A DNA stretch of 37,534 bases from NCBI GenBank assembly GCA_023251515.1, contig JAHEYQ010000013.1:1-37534 (forward strand), read 5' to 3'. The notes beneath the pieces were generated by a model. It saw only the letters and a program-made list of their open reading frames with translations. It was not told the DNA's origin and searched no databases. Numbering within the stretch: position 1 is the stretch's first letter; every line of letters starts with the position of its first letter. Below, piece by piece: positions 8,812 through 17,759 of the stretch. Both the position numbers and the translations under genes were made by a program. Source of the DNA: Bacteroidales bacterium (lineage in GTDB: Bacteria; Bacteroidota; Bacteroidia; Bacteroidales; JACABE01).

Positions 8812-9210
8812 TTTTCAGCGTTCCAAAAAATAAATTTGAAGATATAATAATGTATTTTAAAGTCTTACCATAAATGATCCTTTTTACTTAATTGCCAAAA
8901 ATATTTTAGAGAAATTTTTTTTATTATATATCATCTTAAAATGCTAAAATGTTTAATACTTCAAGTGAATATATTAAACAAAAAAAGTTTCTTTGAAAAT
9001 AAAAAAAATCCTGTAATAAACTGATAAGTAAAAAATTGAAGGTATTATCAACTGAAATTACAACAATAAAAAATACTTCTTTAAAAACTTTTTTAACAAA
9101 TCTATGTTTAAAAAAATGTTATGGATATTTAACACAAAGTATTATAAATTAAATTTCTTTTTATATATTTGTAAAAAAAAGGAGTTTTGAATTAAATTTA
9201 TCAAAAGCTT
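8812..9210. other. AT-rich intergenic region upstream of pyrophosphatase
   Basis: Very AT-rich, with no convincing frame or RNA gene. The only readable signal is the -7 box at 9164-9171. A GGAG at 9181-9184 is 27 bases before the ATG, too far for a ribosome-binding site. Confidence 0.45.
9164..9171 (+). promoter_or_regulatory. -7 box of the pyrophosphatase gene
   Basis: TATATTTG, an exact TAnnTTTG match 39 bases before the ATG at 9211. No -33 TTG at ideal spacing was identified. Confidence 0.5.
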
Positions 9211-11637
9211 ATGAAAAGATTTTACAGTGCGGTGGCAGCATTATTATTGCCTGCCTTGAGTTTTGCCAGTGAGGCAAATCTGGTTATCCCTGAGGGGATT
9301 AAAAGTGAAAGTATTTTATACTGGGGCTTTTTAATTACAATATTAGGTATGTTGTTTGGTTTTTACCAATTCGTAAAAGTAAAAAAGATACAAGCACATC
9401 AATCGATGTTGGATGTTGCTCAGGTTATTTTTGAAACCTCTAAAACCTACCTGTATCAACAAGGAAAATTCCTTTTGATTTTATTTGCTTTTATTGGTTC
9501 TGCAGTAGCTTTTTACTTTGGTTATTTGTCAGAAGCTAGTTTCGGATTTGGTGGAGTTGCCATGATTTTGGGATGGACTGTTTTAGGAATTTTGGGTTCT
9601 TATTCTGTTGCTTGGTTTGGTATCAGAATGAACACCTTAGCCAATTCACGTATGGCATTTGCTTCATTGGAACGCAGACCTATCAAATTATTAAACATTC
9701 CTTTGAATGCTGGTATGAGTATTGGTGTGATGCTGATATCGTTAGAATTAATTATGATGTTAATCATTTTAATGTTTGTACCCGGCGAATATGCAGGTGC
9801 CAGTTTTATTGGTTTTGCTATTGGTGAATCATTAGGTGCTTCAGCATTACGTATTGCAGGTGGTATTTTTACTAAAATTGCGGATATTGGTTCTGATTTA
9901 ATGAAAGTTATCTTTAAAATCGGTGAAGATGATCCACGTAATCCTGGTACTATTGCTGATTGTGTAGGCGATAATGCTGGTGATTCTGTTGGTCCAACTG
10001 CTGATGGTTTCGAAACTTACGGTGTAACCGGTGTTGCTTTGATTTCTTTTATTTTATTAGCCGTTACCGGTGCTGAATTACAAACTCAATTACTTGTATG
10101 GATTTTTGCCATGAGAATTATGATGATTGTTACATCTATTGTTTCTTTTGGTATTAATAATGTTATTAGTAAAGCTAAATACAATAATGTTGATGATCTG
10201 GATTTTGAAAAACCATTAACCTGGTTGGTATGGATTACTTCAATTTTATCAATAGTTGTAACTTATGTAATCAGTTATTTATTAATTCCTGATATTAATG
10301 GCAATGCTGATATGTGGTGGATTTTATCAACTATTATCAGTTGTGGTACGCTGGGTGCAGCTTTGATTCCTGAATTTACCAAATTATTTACCAGTCCAAA
10401 ATCTATTCATGTACAGGAAGTTGTAGAAGCTTCAAAAGAAGGTGGTGCATCTCTGAATATATTATCAGGTTTAGTTGCTGGTAATTTCAGCGCTTTCTGG
10501 CAAGGTATGGTATTCTTTTTATTAATGGGTGTTGCCTATTATGCAAGTACATTCGGTTTAGACGGATTTATGATTTATCCTTCAATTTTTGCCTTTGGTT
10601 TGGTTGCATTCGGTATGTTGGGTATGGGACCTGTTACCATTGCTGTTGACAGTTATGGTCCGGTAACTGATAATGCACAATCTATTTATGAATTATCTTT
10701 AATAGAAGAAATTCCAAATATTAGTGCAGAAATTGAAAAAGATTTCGGTTTTAAACCTGATTTTGAAAAATCAAAACATTACTTAGAAGCTAATGATGGC
10801 GCAGGTAATACTTTTAAAGCTACTGCAAAACCAGTACTTATTGGTACAGCTGTTGTTGGTGCCACAACAATGATTTTCTCATTAATCTTAGTTATAAAAG
10901 GTTCGTTGGGTATTCAGCCGGAAATGGTTTTAAATTTATTAAATCCGTATTCAATTTTTGGATTCTTATTGGGTGGTGCTGTTGTTTATTGGTTTTCAGG
11001 AGCTTCTATTCAGGCAGTTTCAACTGGTGCAAGCCGTGCAGTTGCTTATATTAAAGAACACATTAATTTAGATCCTAATGCTCCTAAAAAAGCTGATGTT
11101 GAAAAATCTAAAGAAGTTGTAAAAATATGTACACAATATGCTCAAAAAGGGATGTTTAACATTTTTGTTGCCATTTTCTCTTTTGCATTGGCTTTTGCAT
11201 TTTTATCTTCACCTGTTGGTTTAACCAGCGATATGAGTGATGCAGATAAATTAAAATATGCTGCTCCTGTTTCTTTATTTGTAAGTTATTTAATTTCAAT
11301 AGCTTTCTTTGGTTTGTATCAGGCTATTTTTATGGCTAATGCCGGTGGTGCATGGGATAATGCCAAAAAAGTAATTGAAGTGGATATGAAAGAAAAAGGA
11401 ACTGAATTACATGCTGCTTCTGTTGTGGGTGATACTGTTGGTGATCCTTTTAAAGATACTTCTTCTGTTGCTTTAAATCCGATTATCAAATTCACTACCT
11501 TGTTTGGCTTACTGGCTATGGAAATTGCAATTTCTGAAGCATTCAGACCAATAGCACATTATGTTGGTATAGTTTTCTTAGTAGTAGCATTTTACTTTGT
11601 TTATCGTTCATTCTATAAAATGAGAATTAAACAGTAA
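9211..11637 (+). CDS. hppA: Membrane-bound ion-translocating pyrophosphatase, divergent subfamily
   Basis: 808 aa with about 16 membrane segments. Membrane pyrophosphatases hydrolyse pyrophosphate and pump H+ and/or Na+ out of the cytoplasm. Family motifs are present: the catalytic loop GGIFTKIADIGSDLM, then GEDDPRNPGTIADCVGDNAGD and TADGFETYG; MGPVTIAVDSYGPVTDNA; and the C-terminal GDTVGDPFKDTSSVALNPI. It departs from the common form, where the loop continues GADLVGKVE and later DNVGDCAGMAADLFE: here GSDLMKVIFKI and DSVGPTADGFE. That places it in the divergent group found in Bacteroidetes and Chlorobi, for which Na+-regulated H+ pumping has been described in relatives. The transported ion cannot be settled by eye. 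Monocistronic, with its own promoter and terminator. Confidence 0.93.
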   Translation: MKRFYSAVAALLLPALSFASEANLVIPEGIKSESILYWGFLITILGMLFGFYQFVKVKKIQAHQSMLDVAQVIFETSKTYLYQQGKFLLILFAFIGSAVAFYFGYLSEASFGFGGVAMILGWTVLGILGSYSVAWFGIRMNTLANSRMAFASLERRPIKLLNIPLNAGMSIGVMLISLELIMMLIILMFVPGEYAGASFIGFAIGESLGASALRIAGGIFTKIADIGSDLMKVIFKIGEDDPRNPGTIADCVGDNAGDSVGPTADGFETYGVTGVALISFILLAVTGAELQTQLLVWIFAMRIMMIVTSIVSFGINNVISKAKYNNVDDLDFEKPLTWLVWITSILSIVVTYVISYLLIPDINGNADMWWILSTIISCGTLGAALIPEFTKLFTSPKSIHVQEVVEASKEGGASLNILSGLVAGNFSAFWQGMVFFLLMGVAYYASTFGLDGFMIYPSIFAFGLVAFGMLGMGPVTIAVDSYGPVTDNAQSIYELSLIEEIPNISAEIEKDFGFKPDFEKSKHYLEANDGAGNTFKATAKPVLIGTAVVGATTMIFSLILVIKGSLGIQPEMVLNLLNPYSIFGFLLGGAVVYWFSGASIQAVSTGASRAVAYIKEHINLDPNAPKKADVEKSKEVVKICTQYAQKGMFNIFVAIFSFALAFAFLSSPVGLTSDMSDADKLKYAAPVSLFVSYLISIAFFGLYQAIFMANAGGAWDNAKKVIEVDMKEKGTELHAASVVGDTVGDPFKDTSSVALNPIIKFTTLFGLLAMEIAISEAFRPIAHYVGIVFLVVAFYFVYRSFYKMRIKQ

Positions 11638-11660
11638 CAAAATTTATATTATAATAAATA

Positions 11661-11692
11661 GGCGGGATTTAAATCCCGCCTTTTTTATTTTT
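11661..11692 (+). terminator. Rho-independent terminator after the pyrophosphatase gene
   Basis: Perfect GC-rich inverted repeat, GGCGGGATTT (11661-11670) with AAATCCCGCC (11671-11680), followed by a T-rich run. Very strong call. Confidence 0.92.
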
Positions 11693-11766
11693 AAGAATCA
11701 ATTTATGATTATGGATATTATTGGAAAAATTTGTATGGGAAATAATAAGTGTTCGATAATATATGT

Positions 11767-11902
11767 AGATTCTTCGCTTCACTCTGAATGAAAACATATT
11801 ATATATATTTAGTTGGATAAGGAAAGAAAGCGGCAAAGTCGCTTTATTTCCCCATCTCAGATATAAACAATTGATTGTCATTCTGATTGAAGTGACGTAT
11901 CT
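11767..11902. repeat. MITE-like element with imperfect terminal inverted repeats
   Basis: The left end (AGATTCTTCGCTTCACTCTG, from 11767) is inversely matched by the right end (GTCATTCTGATTGAAGTGAC, 11877 onward, ending ACGTATCT at 11902), about 19 of 26 positions. The ends resemble the dispersed GTCATTCTGA...GAAGAATCT intergenic repeats known from many Bacteroidetes genomes. No coding capacity. It fills most of the 11693-12000 gap; the rest of this gap shows nothing else. Confidence 0.55.
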
Positions 11903-11996
11903 AAATTAAATTTCAGTTTTAGGAGTTTATCTGACTATAGTGATTTTCAATTTATAAACCTTAATTAAATTTGATTTTTATAGGGAAATAAGCAAC

Positions 11997-12029
11997 AAAA
12001 AAGCCGCTAAATGAATTTTAGCAGCTTTT
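11997..12029 (-). terminator. Terminator of the lipoprotein gene (12053-12418)
   Basis: Thirteen-base arms (11999-12011 and 12017-12029; AAAAGCCGCTAAA with TTTAGCAGCTTTT) with one position that forms a G-U wobble only in the reverse-strand transcript, followed on that strand by a T run (complement of 11997-12002). Confidence 0.78.
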
Positions 12030-12052
12030 CTAAAGATTTTTTTGAAATTGAT

Positions 12053-12418
12053 TTACATCTTGATGTATGTAAGTGATTCGTTATTAATTATTACACCTTG
12101 TGAATTTTTTTCTACAAGGTTTACCGTAAGAATATTGCCAACCAAAACACCTGTGATAGTGGATGTTGTGTTGTCAACTGGATCAGTTTGATTTCCGGTA
12201 AATGTTGTGCCAACTACAGTAAATGAGGCAATACCCGATACCGAAATTGTGTTTGAATTAACTTTGATTATAACCATAATTTCGCCGGGATCAATAGAAT
12301 TTACCCATGTGCCAACAAATTTATCTGCATCTGCAGCTTCGTCGTCTTTTTTGCAGGAGTTTAAGCTTAACATTGATAATGAAGCAATAAAAAATAAAAA
12401 TAAACCAATTTTCTTCAT
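12053..12418 (-). CDS. Small lipoprotein, lipocalin-like
   Basis: 121 aa. A lipoprotein signal peptide ends at the lipobox LNSC, with the acylated Cys near residue 22, followed by KKDDEAADADKF, the acidic post-Cys stretch usual for Bacteroidetes surface lipoproteins. The rest (FVGTWVNSIDPGEIMVIIKV, then TSTITGVLVGNILTVNL) alternates beta strands with a GTW opening, as in lipocalin-like calycin domains of small Bacteroidetes lipoproteins. Substrate unknown. It has its own -7 box at 12463-12470 and terminator, so it is probably monocistronic. Confidence 0.75.
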   Translation of the reverse strand: MKKIGLFLFFIASLSMLSLNSCKKDDEAADADKFVGTWVNSIDPGEIMVIIKVNSNTISVSGIASFTVVGTTFTGNQTDPVDNTTSTITGVLVGNILTVNLVEKNSQGVIINNESLTYIKM

Positions 12419-12462
12419 CGTTTTTTAATTTTTAATATTTGTAATTTGTATTTATTAAGTTG

Positions 12463-12470
12463 CAAATTTA
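12463..12470 (-). promoter_or_regulatory. -7 box of the lipoprotein gene
   Basis: The reverse strand reads TAAATTTG, an exact TAnnTTTG match 45 bases upstream of the ATG at 12418. No clear -33 box. Confidence 0.45.
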
Positions 12471-12574
12471 GTTAAAATATAAGATTAATCCATTTTTTAT
12501 TAAAAAATGAATGATAATTACAGACCGATGTAAGCTTCTTTGTAAATTAAATATTTATAATTGCAATCTCCGTC

Positions 12575-13531
12575 TTATTCCAGTTTCTGCATACTGAAAT
12601 TAAATTTTTGTGATTGATTTCCCGAAGCCAGTACGAGGTTTGATTGATGGTATTCTTCATGTCCGAATGCCAGTAGCTTAATGCTATAAGTGCCGGGTAT
12701 AATGTTTTCTATAAAGAATTCGCCATTTGCGTTGGTGGTAGTTTTATGATTGGTATTATCTATTTCGATAATGGCATCTTCTATAATCTGATTGGTTTGG
12801 GCATCGCTTATAATACCTTGAAATATAGCAGTACTTACTTCTTTTCCGCCATGTTTCACAGTTTTTTTCTTGGGCGAACGGTCAAGTATATAATCTCTTA
12901 ACTTTTCAGGATTATTTTCATAAATAAGCTTACCGGCTTTAGCAACGCCGCTAATAAGTTTCCACAAATCATTATACGCTTTTACACGTTGTCCGGTAGT
13001 AAGATAGCGTTTCTTTTTGGCCTGATCCTGGTCTATATTTGCCTGTTCAAAATCTGCTGCAATTTTCTCAATATCATCAACAAATTCGAGCGTTAATCCT
13101 TTGGTTATTAGTTGGTCTTTATATATTATAGTAGTTTTTGCAAAATTCTTTAAAAACATCATCAATTTTATCTGCGATTTTCTAACTTTTTGCAGTTCGG
13201 CAAAACCAAACTGATTTAAGATAAAGCTATCATCAGGAAATGTTTTTTCAATATAATATTTTAGCTTCTTAATCATGCTAAGAGCTATTTTAGAAGTATC
13301 TACTACTTTAAGTGTAGCCTCCATTTGTAAAGCTTCCAGCATATAATCAGCATCAATATTACCAACTATTGCAAGTTGATTACTTATTTTTGCACTATAA
13401 TCTAAATTTAATTCAGGATCAAATGCTTCGAATTCAGCAATATCTAATTTAAATGAAATATTCATTAAAGTGGCTATTTCGTATTGCAATGCTTGCGAAA
13501 TGCCTTTTGAAGTATGTTGTTTGATTGCCAT
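12575..13531 (-). CDS. Helical protein with C-terminal carboxypeptidase-regulatory-like domain
   Basis: 318 aa, no signal peptide. Residues 1 to about 235 are helical and charged and I do not recognise the family. Residues about 237-318 form a carboxypeptidase-regulatory-like/transthyretin-type beta domain: FQGIISDAQTNQIIEDAIIE, NANGEFFIENIIPGTYSIKL, then KFNFSMQ. Such domains are usually exported, so its presence without a signal peptide is odd. The middle region (KDQLITKGLTLEFVDDIEKI ... AYNDLWKLISGVAKAGKLIY ... LRDYILDR) resembles in layout the protein at 20062-20754, which may be a relative. Function unknown. A candidate -7 box lies at 13613-13620 on the same strand. Confidence 0.68.
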   Translation of the reverse strand: MAIKQHTSKGISQALQYEIATLMNISFKLDIAEFEAFDPELNLDYSAKISNQLAIVGNIDADYMLEALQMEATLKVVDTSKIALSMIKKLKYYIEKTFPDDSFILNQFGFAELQKVRKSQIKLMMFLKNFAKTTIIYKDQLITKGLTLEFVDDIEKIAADFEQANIDQDQAKKKRYLTTGQRVKAYNDLWKLISGVAKAGKLIYENNPEKLRDYILDRSPKKKTVKHGGKEVSTAIFQGIISDAQTNQIIEDAIIEIDNTNHKTTTNANGEFFIENIIPGTYSIKLLAFGHEEYHQSNLVLASGNQSQKFNFSMQKLE

Positions 13532-13612
13532 AATAAATTACTTTTTATATATTTATAAATAGATTTCTTTTACTTATTTTTTATTATGATTTACAAATTA
13601 TAAAATAAGATG

Positions 13613-13620
13613 CAAATATA
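13613..13620 (-). promoter_or_regulatory. Candidate -7 box for the 12575-13531 gene
   Basis: The reverse strand reads TATATTTG, fitting TAnnTTTG, 82 bases upstream of the ATG at 13531. The surroundings are extremely AT-rich, so chance is possible. Confidence 0.35.
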
Positions 13621-14054
13621 ATATATTTTAATTTAAAGTGTATATCATTATCAAAAATAATTGTTGAATAAGATAATATATTTTTATACTATGAATATCT
13701 TATCTTATTCAAATATAATTGGTACACTAAATTTCCATATAAATACATGCAAAAATTATATTAGTATATTAATAATTCATTACAATATATTAAATTAGTT
13801 ATAATGAACATTAAATAAAATATATGGAAGATTAATTAAGTATATATATTTACTAATTTAGTTTATATAATTTATAATTAAGATTTACTAATGATTAAAT
13901 ATTCTAAAAAATAAACTATTGCATATCTTAAATTAATAATAGATACACTAATTCATGTAAATAAATAAAAATACTGAAAACCCAAATTAAGCGGACACAT
14001 CAAACAAAAAAATGCTTATTAAATATAAAATAAGGTTTTTACACAATATTTTTA

Positions 14055-14062
14055 TATTTTTG
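14055..14062 (+). promoter_or_regulatory. -7 box of the DUF151 gene
   Basis: TATTTTTG, exact TAnnTTTG, 29 bases before the ATG at 14092. It may drive the run of genes from here through the permease. Confidence 0.5.
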
Positions 14063-14091
14063 CATTACAAACTTAGCAAAATCCTGATTAA

Positions 14092-14679
14092 ATGGAAAAA
14101 ATCAAGTTGGAAATAATGGGATTATCCTACAGCAAGTCGCAAACCGGAGCCTACGCCCTTATACTTGCCGAAGAAGGAGGAAAAAGAAGATTGCCGATAA
14201 TTATCGGAGGTTTTGAAGCTCAGGCAATTGCCATTGAACTTGAAAAAATGAAACCTAGCCGTCCATTAACCCATGATTTATTTAAAAGTTTTGCTTTGTC
14301 ATTCAATATCAATATTACAGAAGTATTGATTTACAAGTTTGTAGAAGGAGTTTTTTATGCTAAAATATTTGCCACCGACGGCATTACAAGCAAAGAAATT
14401 GATTCGAGAACCTCAGATGCCGTTGCATTGGCAATCAGGTTTAATTGTTCGGTAAATACCTTCGAAAGCGTAATGAAAGATGCCGGAATAGTTGTGGATG
14501 AAGATGATGAATTAACAGATACTTCTTTACAAAAGGCTTCACATACAGAAGGCGCTAACGAATTCGACGAATATACAATGGAGGAAATGGAAGAATTGCT
14601 TCAGCTTGCCATTGAAAATGAGGAATATGAAAGAGCATCGCAAATAAGAGATGAAATAAACAATAGATTGAAAAAATAA
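14092..14679 (+). CDS. Bifunctional nuclease family protein (DUF151) with UVR motif
   Basis: 195 aa. Residues 1 to about 135 are a DUF151/BFN domain: LEIMGLSYSKSQTGAYALIL, KRRLPIIIGGFEAQAIAIEL, SRPLTHDLF, IDSRTSDAVALAIRF. This family has been reported to have DNase and RNase activity in plants, but its bacterial role is unclear. Residues about 160-195 (MEEMEELLQLAIENEEYERA, then QIRDEINNRL) form a UVR motif like the UvrB-UvrC interaction helix pair. The two-domain layout is standard for Bacteroidetes. The nucleoside permease follows after 12 bases, so the two are probably co-transcribed. Confidence 0.85.
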   Translation: MEKIKLEIMGLSYSKSQTGAYALILAEEGGKRRLPIIIGGFEAQAIAIELEKMKPSRPLTHDLFKSFALSFNINITEVLIYKFVEGVFYAKIFATDGITSKEIDSRTSDAVALAIRFNCSVNTFESVMKDAGIVVDEDDELTDTSLQKASHTEGANEFDEYTMEEMEELLQLAIENEEYERASQIRDEINNRLKK

Positions 14680-14691
14680 AAACTTAAAAAT

Positions 14692-15942
14692 ATGGGTTTA
14701 AAATTTCGTTTAACAGTAATGAGCTTCATGCAATTTTTTGTATGGGGAGCTTGGCTAATTACAATCGGAACTTATTGTTTTAATGCCAAAGGATGGACGG
14801 GTGCACAATTTGGAGCAATTTTCTCAACACTGGCACTTTCTTCATTGTTTATGCCTGCATTAACCGGTATTATTGCCGACAAATGGATGAATGCCGAAAA
14901 ACTTTATGGAATATTACAAATATGTTATGGTATTGTTTTGTTTTTTGTTCCGCAGGTAAACGACCCTGATACACTATATTATGTAATATTTCTTGCCATG
15001 ATATTTTATATGCCAACAATATCATTGTCAAATTCAATATCTTACAATATCTTAAAAAATAATAATTACGATATAGTTAAGGTATTTCCACCCATCAGGG
15101 TATGGGGAACCATCGGATTTATTGCAGCCATGTGGACAACCAACCTAACCGGAAGCAAAGCCAACGGAAATCAGTTTATAATAGCAGCATTTGCAGCAAT
15201 AGCACTTGGCGTTTACGCATTTACATTGCCCAAATGCCCACCTCAAAAATCAATATCAAAAGATGCTTCAATGATTGAGATGATGGGTTTGAAAGCATTC
15301 AAACTTTTTGGGAATGTAAAAATGGCTTTATTCTTTATATTTGCTATGTTTTTGGGTGGAGCATTGCAGCTTACCAATATGTACGGCGATTCGTTTCTGG
15401 ATGATTTTAAAAACCTGCCGGAATACGCCAATTCTTTTGTCGTAAAATATTCAACCATCATCATGTCGATATCGCAAATATCCGAAACAGTCTTTATACT
15501 TACTATTCCTTTCTTCTTAAAACGTTTCGGAATTAAAAAAGTAATGTTAATAAGTATGATAGCATGGTTCTTGCGTTTTGGTTTGTTTGCTTATGGCAAT
15601 CCATCACCCGAATTATTATGGATGATAATTTTATCATGTATAGTTTATGGAATGGCTTTCGATTTCTTTAATATTTCAGGTTCATTATTTGTCGAAACTA
15701 CTACTGACTCTTCAATAAGATCAAGTGCTCAAGGTTTATTTATGATGATGACAAACGGATTTGGAGCCTATTTGGGTAGTAAAATAAGTGGTGTTGTTAT
15801 TGATAAATATTATACCACAGCCGAAGGCAAAGACTGGCATGGAATATGGTTAAGTTTTGCCATTTATTCATTAATAATTGCCATATTATTTGCAGTCTTT
15901 TTCAAGCACAAGCACAATCCTGATCTTGAAGTAAAACACTAA
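14692..15942 (+). CDS. Nucleoside:H+ symporter (NupG/XapB family, MFS)
   Basis: 416 aa, about 12 membrane segments. Imports nucleosides across the inner membrane with protons. It carries the family opening LTVMSFMQFFVWGAWLITIG, GIIADKWMNAEKLYGILQ, the stretch PTISLSNSISYNIL and PPIRVWGTIGFI, and in the second half GMAFDFFNISGSLFVE followed by SSAQGLFMMMTNGFGA. All are typical of the Nucleoside H+ Symporter family. It follows the DUF151 gene closely; thyA in the same run gives a nucleotide-metabolism theme. The exact nucleoside specificity is not readable. Confidence 0.88.
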   Translation: MGLKFRLTVMSFMQFFVWGAWLITIGTYCFNAKGWTGAQFGAIFSTLALSSLFMPALTGIIADKWMNAEKLYGILQICYGIVLFFVPQVNDPDTLYYVIFLAMIFYMPTISLSNSISYNILKNNNYDIVKVFPPIRVWGTIGFIAAMWTTNLTGSKANGNQFIIAAFAAIALGVYAFTLPKCPPQKSISKDASMIEMMGLKAFKLFGNVKMALFFIFAMFLGGALQLTNMYGDSFLDDFKNLPEYANSFVVKYSTIIMSISQISETVFILTIPFFLKRFGIKKVMLISMIAWFLRFGLFAYGNPSPELLWMIILSCIVYGMAFDFFNISGSLFVETTTDSSIRSSAQGLFMMMTNGFGAYLGSKISGVVIDKYYTTAEGKDWHGIWLSFAIYSLIIAILFAVFFKHKHNPDLEVKH

Positions 15943-15992
15943 TATATTAATTGGTGTCAAATCTTTTTTTTTTTGTTTTCTGAATTAAAGTA

Positions 15993-16892
15993 ATGTTTAG
16001 AGTTAAATGTCTGATATTTATAGTAATATTTTTTGCTCAGATAAGCTTAAATGCACAGCATAAGCTTGTTGAGAAAGGAATTGCGTCCTATTATCACGAC
16101 CATTTAAAGCTGCACAAAACTGCAAACGGCGAGTTGTATCATCCTGCCGAGATGACGGCAGCTCATTTAACCTTGCCCTTTAATACCTTGGTTGAGGTTC
16201 GGAATTTGGTAAATAAAAAAACAGTTAATGTTAGAATAAACGATCGCGGTCCATTTGTCGAAAACAGAATTATAGATTTATCAAGAGCAGCTGCCGATTC
16301 ACTGGATATGTTGTATCAGGGTTTGGTAAATGTACAGGTAAAAGTAATTTCTTTCGGCGAAGCTTATAAAAAGAAGAAAGTTAATGTATTGGCTTCAAAT
16401 AATATTAAAATCAATAAGAAAAAGAAAGCAGAACTCGATAATAACAGCCCCGATTCAACCAGATTCTTAAAAGATAATATAGCGTCGAAAGTAATTATTC
16501 CACGACAATTTATTGCCAATCTCGAAGTTGAGAATGAAGATATCGCTTTTTCAACCTCTGGAAATTCAGGTGATAATTCCAATAATATTGTAATACCAAC
16601 AGTTTCGTCCCGACACGTTGAGGTAAACAACTCCGAAATATATGTTAGCAACGAGGTTGTTTATGGTATTCAGATCGGCAGTTTCCGCAAACGAAGCAAT
16701 ATGGAAAAGCTTTCGGAAAGATTAAAGAAGAATTTTATAGAAAAATTTAATGTACAGGAAATTAATAAAGGCGACACTTTGTATTATCGTATGATATTGG
16801 GCGAGTTTGAAAATGAATCTTCTGCCTTAAAACTAAAAAGCCGCCTAGAAAAAGAATTTCCGGGATGTTTTGTAACTAAATACAATAAATAA
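15993..16892 (+). CDS. rlpA: RlpA-like double-psi beta-barrel protein with SPOR domain
   Basis: 299 aa. Signal peptide residues 1-21 ([16 protein letters not shown]). RlpA-like double-psi beta-barrel about 25-115: [39 protein letters not shown], then [20 protein letters not shown]. The NDRGP and TANGE motifs are the conserved active-site region of RlpA lytic transglycosylases. A lysine-rich linker follows, then a C-terminal SPOR domain about 222-299 ([17 protein letters not shown] ... [11 protein letters not shown]), which in the family binds denuded septal peptidoglycan. No lipobox Cys, so periplasmic rather than a lipoprotein. thyA starts two bases after its stop. Confidence 0.88.
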   Translation: MFRVKCLIFIVIFFAQISLNAQHKLVEKGIASYYHDHLKLHKTANGELYHPAEMTAAHLTLPFNTLVEVRNLVNKKTVNVRINDRGPFVENRIIDLSRAAADSLDMLYQGLVNVQVKVISFGEAYKKKKVNVLASNNIKINKKKKAELDNNSPDSTRFLKDNIASKVIIPRQFIANLEVENEDIAFSTSGNSGDNSNNIVIPTVSSRHVEVNNSEIYVSNEVVYGIQIGSFRKRSNMEKLSERLKKNFIEKFNVQEINKGDTLYYRMILGEFENESSALKLKSRLEKEFPGCFVTKYNK

Positions 16893-16893
16893 T

Positions 16894-17688
16894 ATGCAAC
16901 AATATCTGCAATTACTTGATTATGTAATGAAAAACGGTGTATCCAAAGAAGATCGTACCAGAACCGGAACCATTAGTACTTTTGGTTATCAGATGCGTTT
17001 TAATCTTGAAAACGGATTTCCTCTTCTTACTACCAAAAAATTACATTTACGTTCAATTATTCACGAGCTTTTATGGTTTTTGAACGGCGATACCAATATC
17101 AAGTATCTAAACGAAAACAAAGTTAGCATTTGGGATGAATGGGCTGATGAACAAGGAGATTTGGGTCCAATTTATGGATATCAATGGCGTAACTGGAAAT
17201 CAGCGGATGGCAAAGTAATTGATCAGATATCGGAAGTAGTGGAATCGTTGAAGAAAAATCCAGATTCGCGACGTCATATTGTAAGTGCCTGGAATGTCGG
17301 AGAAATAGATAAAATGGCTTTGCCTCCCTGTCATGTGATGTTTCAGTTTTATGTTGCCAATGGCAAACTTTCCTGTCATTTGTATCAGCGAAGTGCCGAT
17401 ATTTTTCTGGGTGTTCCGTTTAATATAGCATCGTATGCAATTTTGTTGCAAATGATGGCTCAGGTTACGGGTTATCAGGCTTTTGAATTTGTTCATACCT
17501 TAGGTGATGCACATATCTATAATAATCATCTCGAACAGGTAAAGACCCAACTTAGCAGAGAACCTCGCAAACTTCCTAAATTGATTATCAATCCTGAAGT
17601 GAAAAGTATTTTTGATTTCAAGTTTGAAGATTTTCAATTAACCGATTACGATCCGCATCCACATATAAAAGGTGAAATAGCAATATAA
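16894..17688 (+). CDS. thyA: Thymidylate synthase
   Basis: 264 aa, the same length as the E. coli enzyme. Converts dUMP to dTMP with methylenetetrahydrofolate. Conserved features: [58 protein letters not shown], nucleophile C146 in [32 protein letters not shown], and [12 protein letters not shown]. All dUMP and folate contacts visible by eye are intact. It begins two bases after the rlpA stop, indicating translational coupling or at least one transcript. No dihydrofolate reductase gene follows in this window. Confidence 0.97.
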   Translation: MQQYLQLLDYVMKNGVSKEDRTRTGTISTFGYQMRFNLENGFPLLTTKKLHLRSIIHELLWFLNGDTNIKYLNENKVSIWDEWADEQGDLGPIYGYQWRNWKSADGKVIDQISEVVESLKKNPDSRRHIVSAWNVGEIDKMALPPCHVMFQFYVANGKLSCHLYQRSADIFLGVPFNIASYAILLQMMAQVTGYQAFEFVHTLGDAHIYNNHLEQVKTQLSREPRKLPKLIINPEVKSIFDFKFEDFQLTDYDPHPHIKGEIAI

Positions 17689-17759
17689 TATTATAAAAAT
17701 AAATAAAAATTTATTCTAATAATTAATTATCTCATCAATAGTATATTTAGAATTTAAGA

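Larger units (their letters stand above)
13532..14091. other. 560-base AT-rich divergent intergenic region
   Basis: Extremely AT-rich, with scattered short direct and inverted AT repeats but no frame, RNA gene or element I can support. It holds the divergent candidate promoter boxes at 13613-13620 (reverse) and 14055-14062 (forward). The only less AT-rich patch is around 13985-14000 (AAGCGGACACATC), with no recognised function. Confidence 0.4.

Noticed and set aside
8659..8847. Forward 62-codon frame over the 41-bp repeat
   Set aside because: Translation reflects the tandem repeat; no start context or family.
11669..11881. Reverse 70-codon frame
   Set aside because: It starts inside the MITE-like element and runs into the pyrophosphatase terminator; composition is not protein-like.
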